Shown piece after piece: positions 1 to 8,070 of a DNA stretch of 12,518 bases. The first letter of the stretch is position 1. Each line of letters starts with the position of its first letter. Under the pieces are notes generated by a model. That model saw nothing but the letters and a program-made list of their open reading frames with translations. It was not told where the DNA came from and searched no databases. A program made the position numbers and the translations under genes. The DNA is from an uncultured Deferribacteraceae bacterium (GTDB taxonomy: Bacteria > Chrysiogenota > Deferribacteres > Deferribacterales > Mucispirillaceae), in the NCBI GenBank assembly GCA_947039055.1, contig CAMQYB010000033.1, forward strand, positions 1 through 12,518, read 5' to 3'.

Positions 1-51
1 TGATATTATAAAATTATAGTTGGTTCAATATTCGTTAAGACTTAATGTATA

Positions 52-1578
52 TTAATTCGCATCGTTAAATCTGTACTGTAACGATTCCAATATATGTGTT
101 TTACCGATATCCATATCCCCTGAAATATCTGCAATCGTTCTTGCTGTTTTAATCACTTTCGAATAAGCTCTTGCAGATAAATTATAACTTTTCAACGCTT
201 TATATAAAATATCTTCAGCTTCAGTTGTCAGCTTACAAAACTTTTTGATATCTTTCTCGCCCATATCTGAATTGAAATTTATATTGCTATCCACAAATCT
301 TGCAATCTGTAACTCATGTGCTTTCATCACTCGCTCTCTAATAGTTTTAGAATTCTCACCCTTATTTAAAGATATCAGATCATCATGTGCAACTGACGAA
401 ATGTGAATGTGCATATCTATTCTATCTAACAGAGGCCCTGATAATTTTGCTCTATATCTATCAATCACTGTTCTTGAACAGATACACTCTTTACTGCTAT
501 CACCATAATATCCACATGGACATGGATTCATCGCACCTATCAACATAAAATTTGCTGGATACGTAACAGTTCTGCCTGCTCTTGCAATAGTTACCTCTCT
601 ATCCTCTAACGGTTGACGCAAAACTTCTAAAACATTTTTATCAAACTCAAGCATCTCATCAAGAAATAAAACACCAGCATTCGCAATCGACACCTGTCCT
701 GGAGTTGCTTTACTGCCACCACCGATTATAGCAACATTACTCGCTGTATGGTGGGGAGATATAAACGGTCTCGTACATACTAAATCATTCTGTCTTCTTA
801 ACAACCCTGCTATTGAATGGATCTTAGTTGTCTCTAACGATTCATTAAAGGTTAAAGGTGGCAAGATTGATGGAACTCGTTTCGCCATCATCGTCTTACC
901 CGATCCTGGTGAGCCTATCATAATTATATTATGTCTGCCTGCTGCTGCAATCTCTATCGCTCTACACCCTGCAAACTGTCCTTTCACATCTTCAAAATCA
1001 TGCTCGTACTCTATATCGTAACTATCCACTATCTCCATATCGCTACGATGTGGAATTAGTAATTTTTCATTTTTTAAATGGTGTATAATGTCTTGAAGAT
1101 TATCTGAATGGTAGATATTTATGTTATCTATAAAAAGTGCTTCTTTAAGATTTCCTGATGGCAAAATAACATTCTTAAAACCGTTTTTTTTGCTATACTC
1201 AACAATCGGCAGAACTCCTGCAACTGATCTTAACTTTCCATCAAGTGATAGTTCACCTAAAATAACAGTGTCTTCTACCTCTTTATTATCAATATATCCA
1301 GCAGCTATTAGTAAGCCGATCGCTATACCTAGATCGAAATGTGTTCCCTCTTTTCTGAAATCTGCTGGTGCTAAATTTATTACGATAGGTTTGCCGAATA
1401 AATTATATCCTAGATTTTTGAGCGCTGAACGTACTCGCTCACGACTCTCTTTAACAGAGTTTTCAACAAGTCCAACTATAGAAAATTGTGGCATACCTTG
1501 ATTTGAAATATCAACTTCTATATCTACCTTTAATGAATCTATACCTAATAGGTAAGATGAGTTAACTTTTCCAAACAA
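52..1578 (-). CDS. comM: YifB/ComM-family Mg-chelatase-like AAA+ ATPase
   Basis: This 508-aa protein is a full-length member of the YifB/ComM family. ComM is known as a hexameric helicase that promotes branch migration when donor DNA is integrated during natural transformation. Many non-competent bacteria also carry it, so its role here is not settled. Residues 1-170 form the N-terminal Lon-like (ChlI) domain, opening with the typical KVNSSYLLGID. The AAA+ core has Walker A GSPGSGKT at 222-229, the HHTAS motif at 276-280, Walker B VLFLDE at 303-308 and GPLLDRID at 381-388. A cysteine cluster at 353-367 (CPCG...CIC) looks like the family's zinc-binding insert. The C-terminal Mg_chelatase_C domain is complete. 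The start is TTG: it gives the family N-terminus and has GGGGAG 8 nt upstream. It is the last gene of the leftward block, 171 bp after sppA. No terminator is visible in the 51 bases left before the window edge. Confidence 0.95.
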   Translation of the reverse strand: MFGKVNSSYLLGIDSLKVDIEVDISNQGMPQFSIVGLVENSVKESRERVRSALKNLGYNLFGKPIVINLAPADFRKEGTHFDLGIAIGLLIAAGYIDNKEVEDTVILGELSLDGKLRSVAGVLPIVEYSKKNGFKNVILPSGNLKEALFIDNINIYHSDNLQDIIHHLKNEKLLIPHRSDMEIVDSYDIEYEHDFEDVKGQFAGCRAIEIAAAGRHNIIMIGSPGSGKTMMAKRVPSILPPLTFNESLETTKIHSIAGLLRRQNDLVCTRPFISPHHTASNVAIIGGGSKATPGQVSIANAGVLFLDEMLEFDKNVLEVLRQPLEDREVTIARAGRTVTYPANFMLIGAMNPCPCGYYGDSSKECICSRTVIDRYRAKLSGPLLDRIDMHIHISSVAHDDLISLNKGENSKTIRERVMKAHELQIARFVDSNINFNSDMGEKDIKKFCKLTTEAEDILYKALKSYNLSARAYSKVIKTARTIADISGDMDIGKTHILESLQYRFNDAN

Positions 1579-1700
1579 AGGCTACTCTCCCCAAAGTATT
1601 TAGTAGACTATTTTATCTACCTACGACTAATACATAAGATGAGTTAACTTTTACAACAACTGTAGCTCACCACAAATATCAATTCTACAACTTTATCTAT
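1537..1700 (-). repeat. Degenerate tandem duplication of the yifB/comM 5' end and leader
   Basis: The first codons and leader of yifB (about 1537-1614) are repeated immediately upstream (about 1615-1700). The best-conserved stretch is 1545-1570 against 1627-1652: 24 of 26 bases are identical at an offset of 82 bp. Similarity then weakens but continues through the RBS (GGGGAG in one copy, GGTGAG in the other) to matching TTTATCTA segments at 1612 and 1692 (offset 80). On the minus strand the upstream copy still reads KVNSSY in frame, as yifB does. Around the start, however, it has lost a base, so its TTG is followed by TTG and then the stop TAA. Tandem duplication followed by decay is the inferred origin. 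Confidence 0.75.
1587..1592 (-). promoter_or_regulatory. Ribosome-binding site fixing the TTG start of yifB/comM
   Basis: On the minus strand this reads GGGGAG, 8 nt before the TTG codon whose first base is at 1578. No in-frame ATG lies nearby, and the TTG start gives the conserved YifB N-terminus. A mutated equivalent (GGTGAG) is present in the duplicated copy upstream at about 1615-1700. Confidence 0.7.
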
Positions 1701-1749
1701 TAAACCAACACTTACAAATTTAGATATCGTTTGTCACAACTTCTCTCAA

Positions 1750-2607
1750 CTACTTCATTAAATAATAAAATCCTGCGTCGCTATTTGTTTCAATTAATTG
1801 ATTTATGCCTGTGCCTTCAACTAACTTATCTATGAATTTTTTCTTTTCTTTATATTCATAAAGTTCTAACTTATCGTTTTCTAACGCTATCTTCATATCT
1901 ACAAACGCATCACTATATGAGCCTAAATTATCAATCAACTTTAATTTTTCTGCCATGTTACCTGTAAATATTCTTCCATCTGCAATCTCTTTCACTTCGC
2001 TTACTTGTAGATTTCTTCTTGATGCAACAGCGTTCACAAATTGCTCATACATATCGTTAATAACTTCCATCATCAACGCCGTTTCCTCTTCTGTCATCGT
2101 CTTATCTGGATTACCGATATCTTTAAATTTACCACTTTTTAATACAACACTCTTTATACCGATCTTATCAAAAAGCTCTTCCATATTCACAAGGCTCATT
2201 ATTACACCTATCGAACCTGTAATAGTTGTAGGCATTGCATAAATTTTATCAGCTCCTAAAGCTATAAGATATCCACCTGATGCAGCTACTGAATCCATCG
2301 CTATATACACAGGTTTCTCTATCGTCATAATATAATTATAAATATTAAATGATGGAGTAATTGCACCACCTGGAGAGTTCACTTTAACAATGATACCTTT
2401 TACTTTTTCGCTTTTTACAAGTTTTTCCATTTTAGCAATAAACTTATCACTCTCAAGTATCTGTCCACTAAAATCTATAGTTGCTATAACATCTTTTTCT
2501 ATCATATCCTCAGGCGTTATCTCTATACCTAATATAGTAAATAAATTCTGAAATATAAAAATTACAGCCAATAAAATAATTAAACCTTTAACAACTCTTC
2601 TGAACAT
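1750..2607 (-). CDS. sppA: Signal peptide peptidase SppA, short (36K) type
   Basis: SppA is a membrane-anchored serine protease that degrades cleaved signal peptides, with its active site outside the cytoplasm. The 285-aa protein has one hydrophobic segment at residues 8-27 after positive charges (RR at 3-4, K7), which fits an N-terminal anchor. The clp/SppA fold follows. The motif DSVAASGGYLIALGADKIYA contains the predicted nucleophile Ser110. The motif SGKFKDIG contains the predicted general base Lys162. That spacing of 52 residues is the one known for the Bacillus enzyme's Ser/Lys dyad. The length matches the short SppA class rather than the doubled E. coli form. The ATG start has AAAGGA upstream. 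It lies only 32 nt beyond the terminator that follows rpsA, leaving little room for its own promoter, so transcription may depend on readthrough. Confidence 0.93.
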   Translation of the reverse strand: MFRRVVKGLIILLAVIFIFQNLFTILGIEITPEDMIEKDVIATIDFSGQILESDKFIAKMEKLVKSEKVKGIIVKVNSPGGAITPSFNIYNYIMTIEKPVYIAMDSVAASGGYLIALGADKIYAMPTTITGSIGVIMSLVNMEELFDKIGIKSVVLKSGKFKDIGNPDKTMTEEETALMMEVINDMYEQFVNAVASRRNLQVSEVKEIADGRIFTGNMAEKLKLIDNLGSYSDAFVDMKIALENDKLELYEYKEKKKFIDKLVEGTGINQLIETNSDAGFYYLMK

Positions 2608-2639
2608 TTATACATCCTTTTAGATAAAAATTTTAACGC

Positions 2640-2665
2640 AAAAAAAAGCACCTTGAGGTGCCTTT
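2640..2665 (-). terminator. Rho-independent terminator after rpsA
   Basis: On the minus strand a 9-bp stem (AAAGGCACC pairing with GGTGCTTTT, one G-U pair) encloses a TCAA loop and runs into a tract of eight T. It lies 14 nt past the rpsA stop codon and faces sppA. On the opposite strand the arms also pair (with one A-C mismatch), but no T-run follows, so only leftward termination is well supported. Confidence 0.88.
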
Positions 2666-2679
2666 ATAATTTAAAAGAT

Positions 2680-4341
2680 CTACTTCTCTTCAAATTTATC
2701 TTTCAGTATAGAACCGAATGAGAAACCACTATCACTTACTGTAAGCTTTTTCATATACTCTTTCGTATCCTTAACCTCAGCATCTTGTAAATATCTTTTT
2801 ATTGATAATGTGATTAATCTGTTTTTGAAATCAACTTTAAAAACTTGTGCAGTGATCATTTCGCCTTCTTTATATTTATCAAATGAAGGACGTGCTGGAT
2901 CTAAATCTTGTGCTGATAAAAACCCTTTAATTTTCATAGCTAGTTCTACTTCTATTCCTGTTTTACTGATTGAAACAATTGGCGCTGTCACAACTTTACC
3001 TTGTGGGAAAAGTTTGCCTACATCTGCCCATGGATTATCTTCAAGATGTTTAACACTTAAACTTATTCTCTCTTTCTCTTCATCCACTCTCATAATTTTT
3101 GCTTCAATTTCATCGCCGACTTTATATAGATCATTAATATTGCCGATCTTCTCATCCCATGAAATATCACTGTTTCTTATAAGCCCATCAATGATTGATC
3201 CAAAATCTAAAAATATACCAAAATCTGTAATAGATTTAACCGTACCTTTAACAATTGATCCCTCTGGATGATCTTTTGAAATGCTTTTCCATGGATTGTC
3301 ATGCATAGCTTTAAGAGATAAAATAACTTTACTGTTAGTTTCATCGTATCCGATAACTCGACACTCAACTCTATCTTTTACCGATATCTGATTTCTTGCA
3401 TTCTTTAACCAACTGATCTCTTCATAATTAATTATACCATCAACATGATTATCAAGCTCTACAACATAACCACTACGTTTTCTAGTTACTACCGTTCCTG
3501 ATATTGTTGCATCTATTGGTGCAGTTTCTTTAACAGCTTCCCAAGGATTAGATGTAAGTTGTTTCATGCCTAAAGTTATCTTCATTAGATCTTCTTTCAC
3601 ATCTGTTATAACAGTCTCAACCGTATCTCCAACTTCAAGATATTTAGCTACATCATGAATTCTTTGCCATGCAATATCATTCTTGTGCAGAAATCCATCA
3701 ATACCACCAAGATCTATAAATGCACCGTAAACTTTTATAACTTTTACCGTACCCTTAACTTTATCGCCTACTTTTAAACCTGCAAAAACTTCTGCTTTCT
3801 TCTGATCTTTCTCTATCTTTAAATAGTTTCGTGGTGAAACTAATATCGATTTACGCTTGCCTTCACCAAATTTTAATATTGACGCTTTATATGTTGTGCC
3901 GATTATCTTCTTATCACTATCTGCCTTTTCAGCTTCAATATGAGTAAGCGGAATAAATGCATCTATATCCCCAACTTTACCGATATAACCTTTATCAACT
4001 TTTCCCGTTATCTTAACCGATACAGTCGAACCCATACCTTCAACTTTTAAAGCATCCCACGCTGAATCTGAATCAGCTGGTGATTTTGATAGTTTAACAT
4101 ATGAGCCACCGAAAAAAGATATTACCGTAAGCTCTACTGCATCATTAACGTTTATAGTATCAAATTCTGATCTATCTACTATACCCTCTGTTTTATATCC
4201 AAAGTCTACTATCACACTATCAGAAGAAACTTTTACGACTACACCTTTTATAAGGTCACCACGTGTTGGTTGACGAAGCGACTCACTTATTAATGTTTCA
4301 AAATCTTCCATACCCTCAAAATTGATATCATCTTGACTCAT
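2680..4341 (-). CDS. rpsA: 30S ribosomal protein S1, six S1 domains
   Basis: S1 binds mRNA on the 30S subunit and helps unfold and dock messages, notably those with weak Shine-Dalgarno sequences. The 553-aa protein contains six OB-fold S1 repeats at roughly residues 25-88, 103-172, 191-260, 276-345, 362-432 and 446-516. This is the proteobacterial-style six-domain form (E. coli S1 is 557 aa) rather than the shorter four-domain S1 of many Firmicutes. Domains 3 to 5 end in a recurring NPW linker (NPWEAV, NPWKSI, NPWADV). The N-terminus is acidic. The ATG start has AGAGG 9 nt upstream. The gene follows ispH after a 69-nt A/T-rich gap with no clear promoter. In some Clostridia IspH and S1 are fused; here they are separate genes. 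A strong terminator follows. Confidence 0.96.
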   Translation of the reverse strand: MSQDDINFEGMEDFETLISESLRQPTRGDLIKGVVVKVSSDSVIVDFGYKTEGIVDRSEFDTINVNDAVELTVISFFGGSYVKLSKSPADSDSAWDALKVEGMGSTVSVKITGKVDKGYIGKVGDIDAFIPLTHIEAEKADSDKKIIGTTYKASILKFGEGKRKSILVSPRNYLKIEKDQKKAEVFAGLKVGDKVKGTVKVIKVYGAFIDLGGIDGFLHKNDIAWQRIHDVAKYLEVGDTVETVITDVKEDLMKITLGMKQLTSNPWEAVKETAPIDATISGTVVTRKRSGYVVELDNHVDGIINYEEISWLKNARNQISVKDRVECRVIGYDETNSKVILSLKAMHDNPWKSISKDHPEGSIVKGTVKSITDFGIFLDFGSIIDGLIRNSDISWDEKIGNINDLYKVGDEIEAKIMRVDEEKERISLSVKHLEDNPWADVGKLFPQGKVVTAPIVSISKTGIEVELAMKIKGFLSAQDLDPARPSFDKYKEGEMITAQVFKVDFKNRLITLSIKRYLQDAEVKDTKEYMKKLTVSDSGFSFGSILKDKFEEK

Positions 4342-4410
4342 ATTAACAAACCTCTGTAAATTCTATAAGAACATTATTTCTAAATTTATAATTTTATAAT
4401 TAAAGACTAA

Positions 4411-5259
4411 CTAATCCGATATACCGAAAGAACTGTATATACGATCTCGTACAGCATAAACAAATTCATTAGGTGTTGAAGCACCAGCCGTTAAGCCGAT
4501 AAGATCATTCTCTTTCAATAACGAAAGATCTAGTTCCTCGGGAATTTCTATATGTTGAGTTCTGATACATAACTGACTACATATCTCATATAGTCTGCGA
4601 GTGTTAGCTGAATTTTTACCGCCAACGACTATAACAATATCTGCCCGTGATGCTAAATCTAATGCATCTTCTTGACGGTTCTGGGTTGCTGAACATATCG
4701 TATCAGAGACATCAAGTCTATCACACTTTTTACCTAATTCAAAGGACAAATCTCTAAACAAATCTTTATTTTGTGTTGTTTGAGACATTAAACCGTAATG
4801 TTTTCCATATTCTATATCATCTATGCCTGCAATATCTGATATAATCTTGTACTCTGAACTTACATAACTAACAATAGAAAGAACTTCTGGATGATCTTTC
4901 TCTCCATATATAACTAAAAGATCTACATCATTAGATAATCTCTCTGCCTCTTTTTGGGCTGTTAATACAAATGGACATGTAGCATCTATTAACTTCGATG
5001 ATCTACTCTCTATCTCTATTATATCTTCTCGTGTTGCTCCATGTGAGCGTACAATCACAGTATCAATATCTCTAATCTCATCTAAACTAGATAGAACCTC
5101 TACACCGTCTAACCGTAACTTTTCAACAACTTGAGGATTATGGATTATAGGTCCATACGTCTTTACCGATCCCTCTACGTTCGCTGTTTCTGATACTATA
5201 TTTATCGCTCGCTTTACACCAAAACAACAACCTGAATGTTTAGCTATCTCTACTTTCAT
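4411..5259 (-). CDS. ispH: 4-hydroxy-3-methylbut-2-enyl diphosphate reductase IspH (LytB)
   Basis: IspH performs the last step of the MEP pathway, reducing HMBPP to IPP and DMAPP with a [4Fe-4S] cluster in the cytoplasm. The 282-aa protein has the three expected cluster cysteines: Cys12 (SGCCFGVKRA), Cys95 (DATCPFV) and Cys189 (TICSATQNRQ). Substrate-binding residues are also present: His40 (IIHNPQVV), His123 and Glu125 (KDHPEV), the SQTTQ segment near 159-163, and the C-terminal TAGASTP. The additional Cys11 beside Cys12 is not a cluster ligand in the family pattern. The start ATG directly abuts the cmk stop (TAGATG), and its Shine-Dalgarno AGAGGA lies inside the end of cmk. This indicates translational coupling. 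Confidence 0.96.
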   Translation of the reverse strand: MKVEIAKHSGCCFGVKRAINIVSETANVEGSVKTYGPIIHNPQVVEKLRLDGVEVLSSLDEIRDIDTVIVRSHGATREDIIEIESRSSKLIDATCPFVLTAQKEAERLSNDVDLLVIYGEKDHPEVLSIVSYVSSEYKIISDIAGIDDIEYGKHYGLMSQTTQNKDLFRDLSFELGKKCDRLDVSDTICSATQNRQEDALDLASRADIVIVVGGKNSANTRRLYEICSQLCIRTQHIEIPEELDLSLLKENDLIGLTAGASTPNEFVYAVRDRIYSSFGISD

Positions 5260-5910
5260 CTATCCTCTTTTTTCAACAATAAGCTTACCTATTTCACATA
5301 TAACTTCATCTAATGTTAAAGCTGTTGTATCTAACTCATATGAATCATCAGATTTTGTAAGTGGTGCAATATCTCTATTTGAATCGATATCATCACGCCT
5401 AATTATATCTGCTAAAATTTCATCATAGCTTTTATCTGTCTTACCTTTAACTTCTGCATATCTTCTTTTAGCTCGCTCTTCAACAGATGCTGTTAAAAAA
5501 ATCTTCACATCTGCATTCTTTAACACAACTGTCGTTATATCACGACCTTCCATTATTATATCATTAGATGATGCGATAATCTGTTGCTTAGCTGTTAATA
5601 TATTTCTTATTTTTTCATCTGCTGACACAACTGACGCATTCGCAGTTACTTCACTGCTCCTTATTATATCCGTAACATCTTCAATCATACCATCTATACT
5701 TAACGACAACTTACTGCCGTTATCTGAAAATATAAACTCAACTTTCTCTACAATATCTAAAAGTTTATCTCTATCAAACTTTAATGATAAATATGCAACA
5801 GAACGATACATAGCACCTGTATCTAAATACATCAGATTATTGTTAATTGCAACTTTCTTACAAACTGTACTTTTACCAGAACCCGCTGGACCATCAACTG
5901 CAACTTGCAT
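5260..5910 (-). CDS. cmk: Cytidylate kinase
   Basis: Cmk phosphorylates CMP and dCMP to the diphosphates with ATP, recycling pyrimidine nucleotides. The 216-aa protein matches the usual bacterial length. The P-loop DGPAGSGKST is at residues 6-15, followed by MYLDTGAMYRS (CMP binding), EGRDITTVV, and a LID/CMP-contact region reading RRDDIDSNRDIAPL. The start ATG is 6 nt after the aroA stop. The likely ribosome-binding site, GAGGA, lies within the last aroA codons about 13 nt upstream, which is rather far. The 3' end abuts ispH. The cmk-ispH-rpsA order is a recurring bacterial arrangement, here attached to the aromatic block through aroA (aroA-cmk adjacency is also common). Confidence 0.95.
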   Translation of the reverse strand: MQVAVDGPAGSGKSTVCKKVAINNNLMYLDTGAMYRSVAYLSLKFDRDKLLDIVEKVEFIFSDNGSKLSLSIDGMIEDVTDIIRSSEVTANASVVSADEKIRNILTAKQQIIASSNDIIMEGRDITTVVLKNADVKIFLTASVEERAKRRYAEVKGKTDKSYDEILADIIRRDDIDSNRDIAPLTKSDDSYELDTTALTLDEVICEIGKLIVEKRG

Positions 5911-5916
5911 ATATTA

Positions 5917-7200
5917 TCACACTTCCTCTAAATTCATTATATCTACTATAAACTCTGGATATGATACATTTAGACAATTTATATCATCTAACAATATATC
6001 TATACCAAACTTTTTAGCTAATATTATATTTATCATCGCAATTCTGTGATCGTCATAAGATTTTAACTTTACACCTTTATTAATTTTCTCTAAAGGATAT
6101 ATCTTCATACCATCATCAAACTCTTCAATCTTTGCACCTAACGCTTTAAAATTTGAAACGATTGCTGATATTCTATCACTCTCTTTAACTCTTAACTCTT
6201 TCGCATTACGAACTTCAATCGGAGCTTCACCGAATAATGCCGATACGGCTAACACTGGAATTTCATCTATCATATTAGCTATAATGTCGCCAGTTACTAC
6301 GCCACCTTTTAATTTCTGATGTTTAATTCTGATATCACCATACGGCTCAAACTCATCATCTTTCATATCAATATCAATAACTAATCCAAGCGATTTCAGA
6401 ACCGTCAATAAGCCTGTTCTAGTTTTATTTAATCCAACATCTTTTACGGTAATATCTGACCCTTCAAAGATCAATGCTAACGCTATATAATACGCTGCTG
6501 ATGAAAAATCTCCAGGTACTGTAAAATTTTGTGCAGATAAATTTTCAGTTCCTTTAACAGTAATATTCTCTCCATCAACCGATAAATCTGCTCCAAACCT
6601 TTTTAACATATTCTCTGTGTGATCTCTTGTTACGACTTTTTCAATATAAGTTGTATTACCTTCAAGTTGTAGACCTGCTAAAAGTATCGCTGATTTAACT
6701 TGTGCAGAATTTACTTCTGACTCAATTGTTGCTGAAAACATTTTTGACGGATGAATTGTCATAGGTAGAAAATTGTTATCTTCTCTTGCTCTAATATCTG
6801 CACCCATTTTTGATAACGGTTTTATAACTCTACCCATTGGACGCTTAATTAATGACGCATCGCCTGTTAATATAGATGTATATTTTGACGGTGATAAAAC
6901 ACCTGCTAACAATCTTGTTGTTGTGCCTGAGTTCATACAATTAATAACATTTAACGGTTCTTTGAATTTTTTATATCCATCACTACGAACTGTAAATCTT
7001 GTGATCTCATTCATCACATCAACGCCCATAAACTCAAACGCATTTAATGTAGCTAGCGTATCTGTTGATAGTAACGGTTTATTAATTAATGTAACACCCT
7101 CTGCCATTGATCCTAAAATCAACGCTCTATGTGTGATAGATTTATCTGATGGAACTTCTATCTCACCTATAAATTTTACTGCCTTTTCAAATGTAATCAT
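5917..7200 (-). CDS. aroA: 3-phosphoshikimate 1-carboxyvinyltransferase (EPSP synthase)
   Basis: AroA transfers the enolpyruvyl group of PEP to shikimate-3-phosphate, the sixth shikimate-pathway step. The 427-aa length is typical. Visible motifs are VPSDKSITHRA (Lys20, Ser21, Arg25), NSGTTTRLLAG near 90-100, GDASLIKRPMGR near 113-124, DEIP with catalytic Asp near 312, ELRVKESDR with Glu and Arg near 340-343, and DDHRIAM near 384. These correspond closely to the known E. coli active-site residues. The glycine of the NSGTT motif is retained, so nothing marks it as a glyphosate-insensitive variant. The residue before NSGTT is Met where many homologues have Gly. The ATG start has GGAAGGG upstream. 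It lies 12 nt after tyrA and 6 nt before cmk, consistent with one transcript. Confidence 0.96.
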   Translation of the reverse strand: MITFEKAVKFIGEIEVPSDKSITHRALILGSMAEGVTLINKPLLSTDTLATLNAFEFMGVDVMNEITRFTVRSDGYKKFKEPLNVINCMNSGTTTRLLAGVLSPSKYTSILTGDASLIKRPMGRVIKPLSKMGADIRAREDNNFLPMTIHPSKMFSATIESEVNSAQVKSAILLAGLQLEGNTTYIEKVVTRDHTENMLKRFGADLSVDGENITVKGTENLSAQNFTVPGDFSSAAYYIALALIFEGSDITVKDVGLNKTRTGLLTVLKSLGLVIDIDMKDDEFEPYGDIRIKHQKLKGGVVTGDIIANMIDEIPVLAVSALFGEAPIEVRNAKELRVKESDRISAIVSNFKALGAKIEEFDDGMKIYPLEKINKGVKLKSYDDHRIAMINIILAKKFGIDILLDDINCLNVSYPEFIVDIMNLEEV

Positions 7201-7212
7201 TAACCCTTCCGT

Positions 7213-8070
7213 TTAGTTCAAACTGCTTCTTATATTTCGTATCTCTTCTATCGACTTCTCTATCAATTTAGAATCATCTTTATCTATCATCTCTCGCCAC
7301 TTAGAAATTACCGTTTGAAGCAGATCTAACGACTCTATAATATCTTCCTTATTATTCAGAAGTATATCTCGCCACATAACAGGATCACTCGCTGCAATCC
7401 TTGTGAAATCCTTAAACCCACCACCAACATACGCAAAGCTATCGTTATTATGCTCTCTTATAAAATCTATAAGTGAGAACGCTATAACGTGTGGTATATG
7501 GCTTATATCTGCTAATATCTTATCGTGTAAATCTGGTGTCATCACATCAACATTCATACCGATTGAAGTATGTAAATCTATCAAATGTTTTAAATTATCA
7601 AGATCTTTCGACTCTATCATTATATGTTTAGCGTTTATCAAAATATTTTTATCTGAATTGTCAAACCCAGAACTCTCTTTGCCTGCTATCGGATGTCCAC
7701 CTATAAAATTTAAATCAAGCTTTATAGCTAAATCACAGATACTACCTTTCGTACTTGCTGCATCTGTAATCAATGTCGTAACACCTTTACTTGATAAAAT
7801 CTGCAACATCTTTAAAGTTTCACTAATCGGCAAAGCAAGATATATTAGATCATACTCATAGCCTAGCAACACATCAATATCATCTGTTACTAGATCAAAA
7901 ATATCGCTAACTATCGCACTCTCTAATGCAGATTTACTAATATCATAACCGTTCAGTTTTATACCGTTACAACTGAAAGCTTTCGATAGAGAACCACCTA
8001 TCAAACCTAAACCTATTACAGCGATATTTTTGATCGGTGTTTTTAGATTACTATGCAACTGTTTTGCCAA
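7213..8070 (-). CDS. tyrA: Prephenate/arogenate dehydrogenase
   Basis: TyrA oxidatively decarboxylates prephenate to 4-hydroxyphenylpyruvate, or arogenate to tyrosine; the sequence alone does not settle the substrate. The 285-aa protein has an N-terminal Rossmann domain with GLGLIGGS at 20-27 and GYD at 41-43 ending beta-2. Active-site motifs are TDAASTKG (Ser106), GGHPIAGKESSG (His126), SHIPH (His191/His194) and DFTRIAASDPVMWRD (Arg224). No ACT or chorismate-mutase domain is attached, so feedback must be weak or act elsewhere. The start is uncertain. A TTG at 8070 overlaps aroF by 20 nt. A second in-frame TTG at codon 5 (8058) would shorten the overlap, and neither has a clear Shine-Dalgarno. 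Translation is probably coupled to aroF termination. Confidence 0.93.
   Translation of the reverse strand: MAKQLHSNLKTPIKNIAVIGLGLIGGSLSKAFSCNGIKLNGYDISKSALESAIVSDIFDLVTDDIDVLLGYEYDLIYLALPISETLKMLQILSSKGVTTLITDAASTKGSICDLAIKLDLNFIGGHPIAGKESSGFDNSDKNILINAKHIMIESKDLDNLKHLIDLHTSIGMNVDVMTPDLHDKILADISHIPHVIAFSLIDFIREHNNDSFAYVGGGFKDFTRIAASDPVMWRDILLNNKEDIIESLDLLQTVISKWREMIDKDDSKLIEKSIEEIRNIRSSLN

Noticed and set aside
1..51. Terminator or gene downstream of yifB/comM
   Set aside because: The 51 bases hold no hairpin with a T-run and no recognisable coding sequence.
1121..1501. Plus-strand open frame of 126 codons inside yifB/comM
   Set aside because: It lies wholly antisense to a gene with clear conserved motifs, has no recognisable domain and no ribosome-binding site. 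Other long antisense frames within sppA, rpsA, aroA, tyrA and hisC (for example 2810-3271, 6773-7216, 7403-7861) were dismissed for the same reason.
4342..4410. Dedicated rpsA promoter or S1 autoregulatory leader
   Set aside because: The 69-bp ispH-rpsA gap is A/T-rich and offers several loose -10-like strings, but no -35/-10 pair at good spacing and no convincing stem-loop, so I did not call one.
5917..7200. Possible glyphosate-insensitive (class II-like) EPSP synthase
   Set aside because: The residue before NSGTT is Met rather than the common Gly, but the key glycine of NSGTT and the other PEP-site residues are present, so there is no sound basis for predicting insensitivity.
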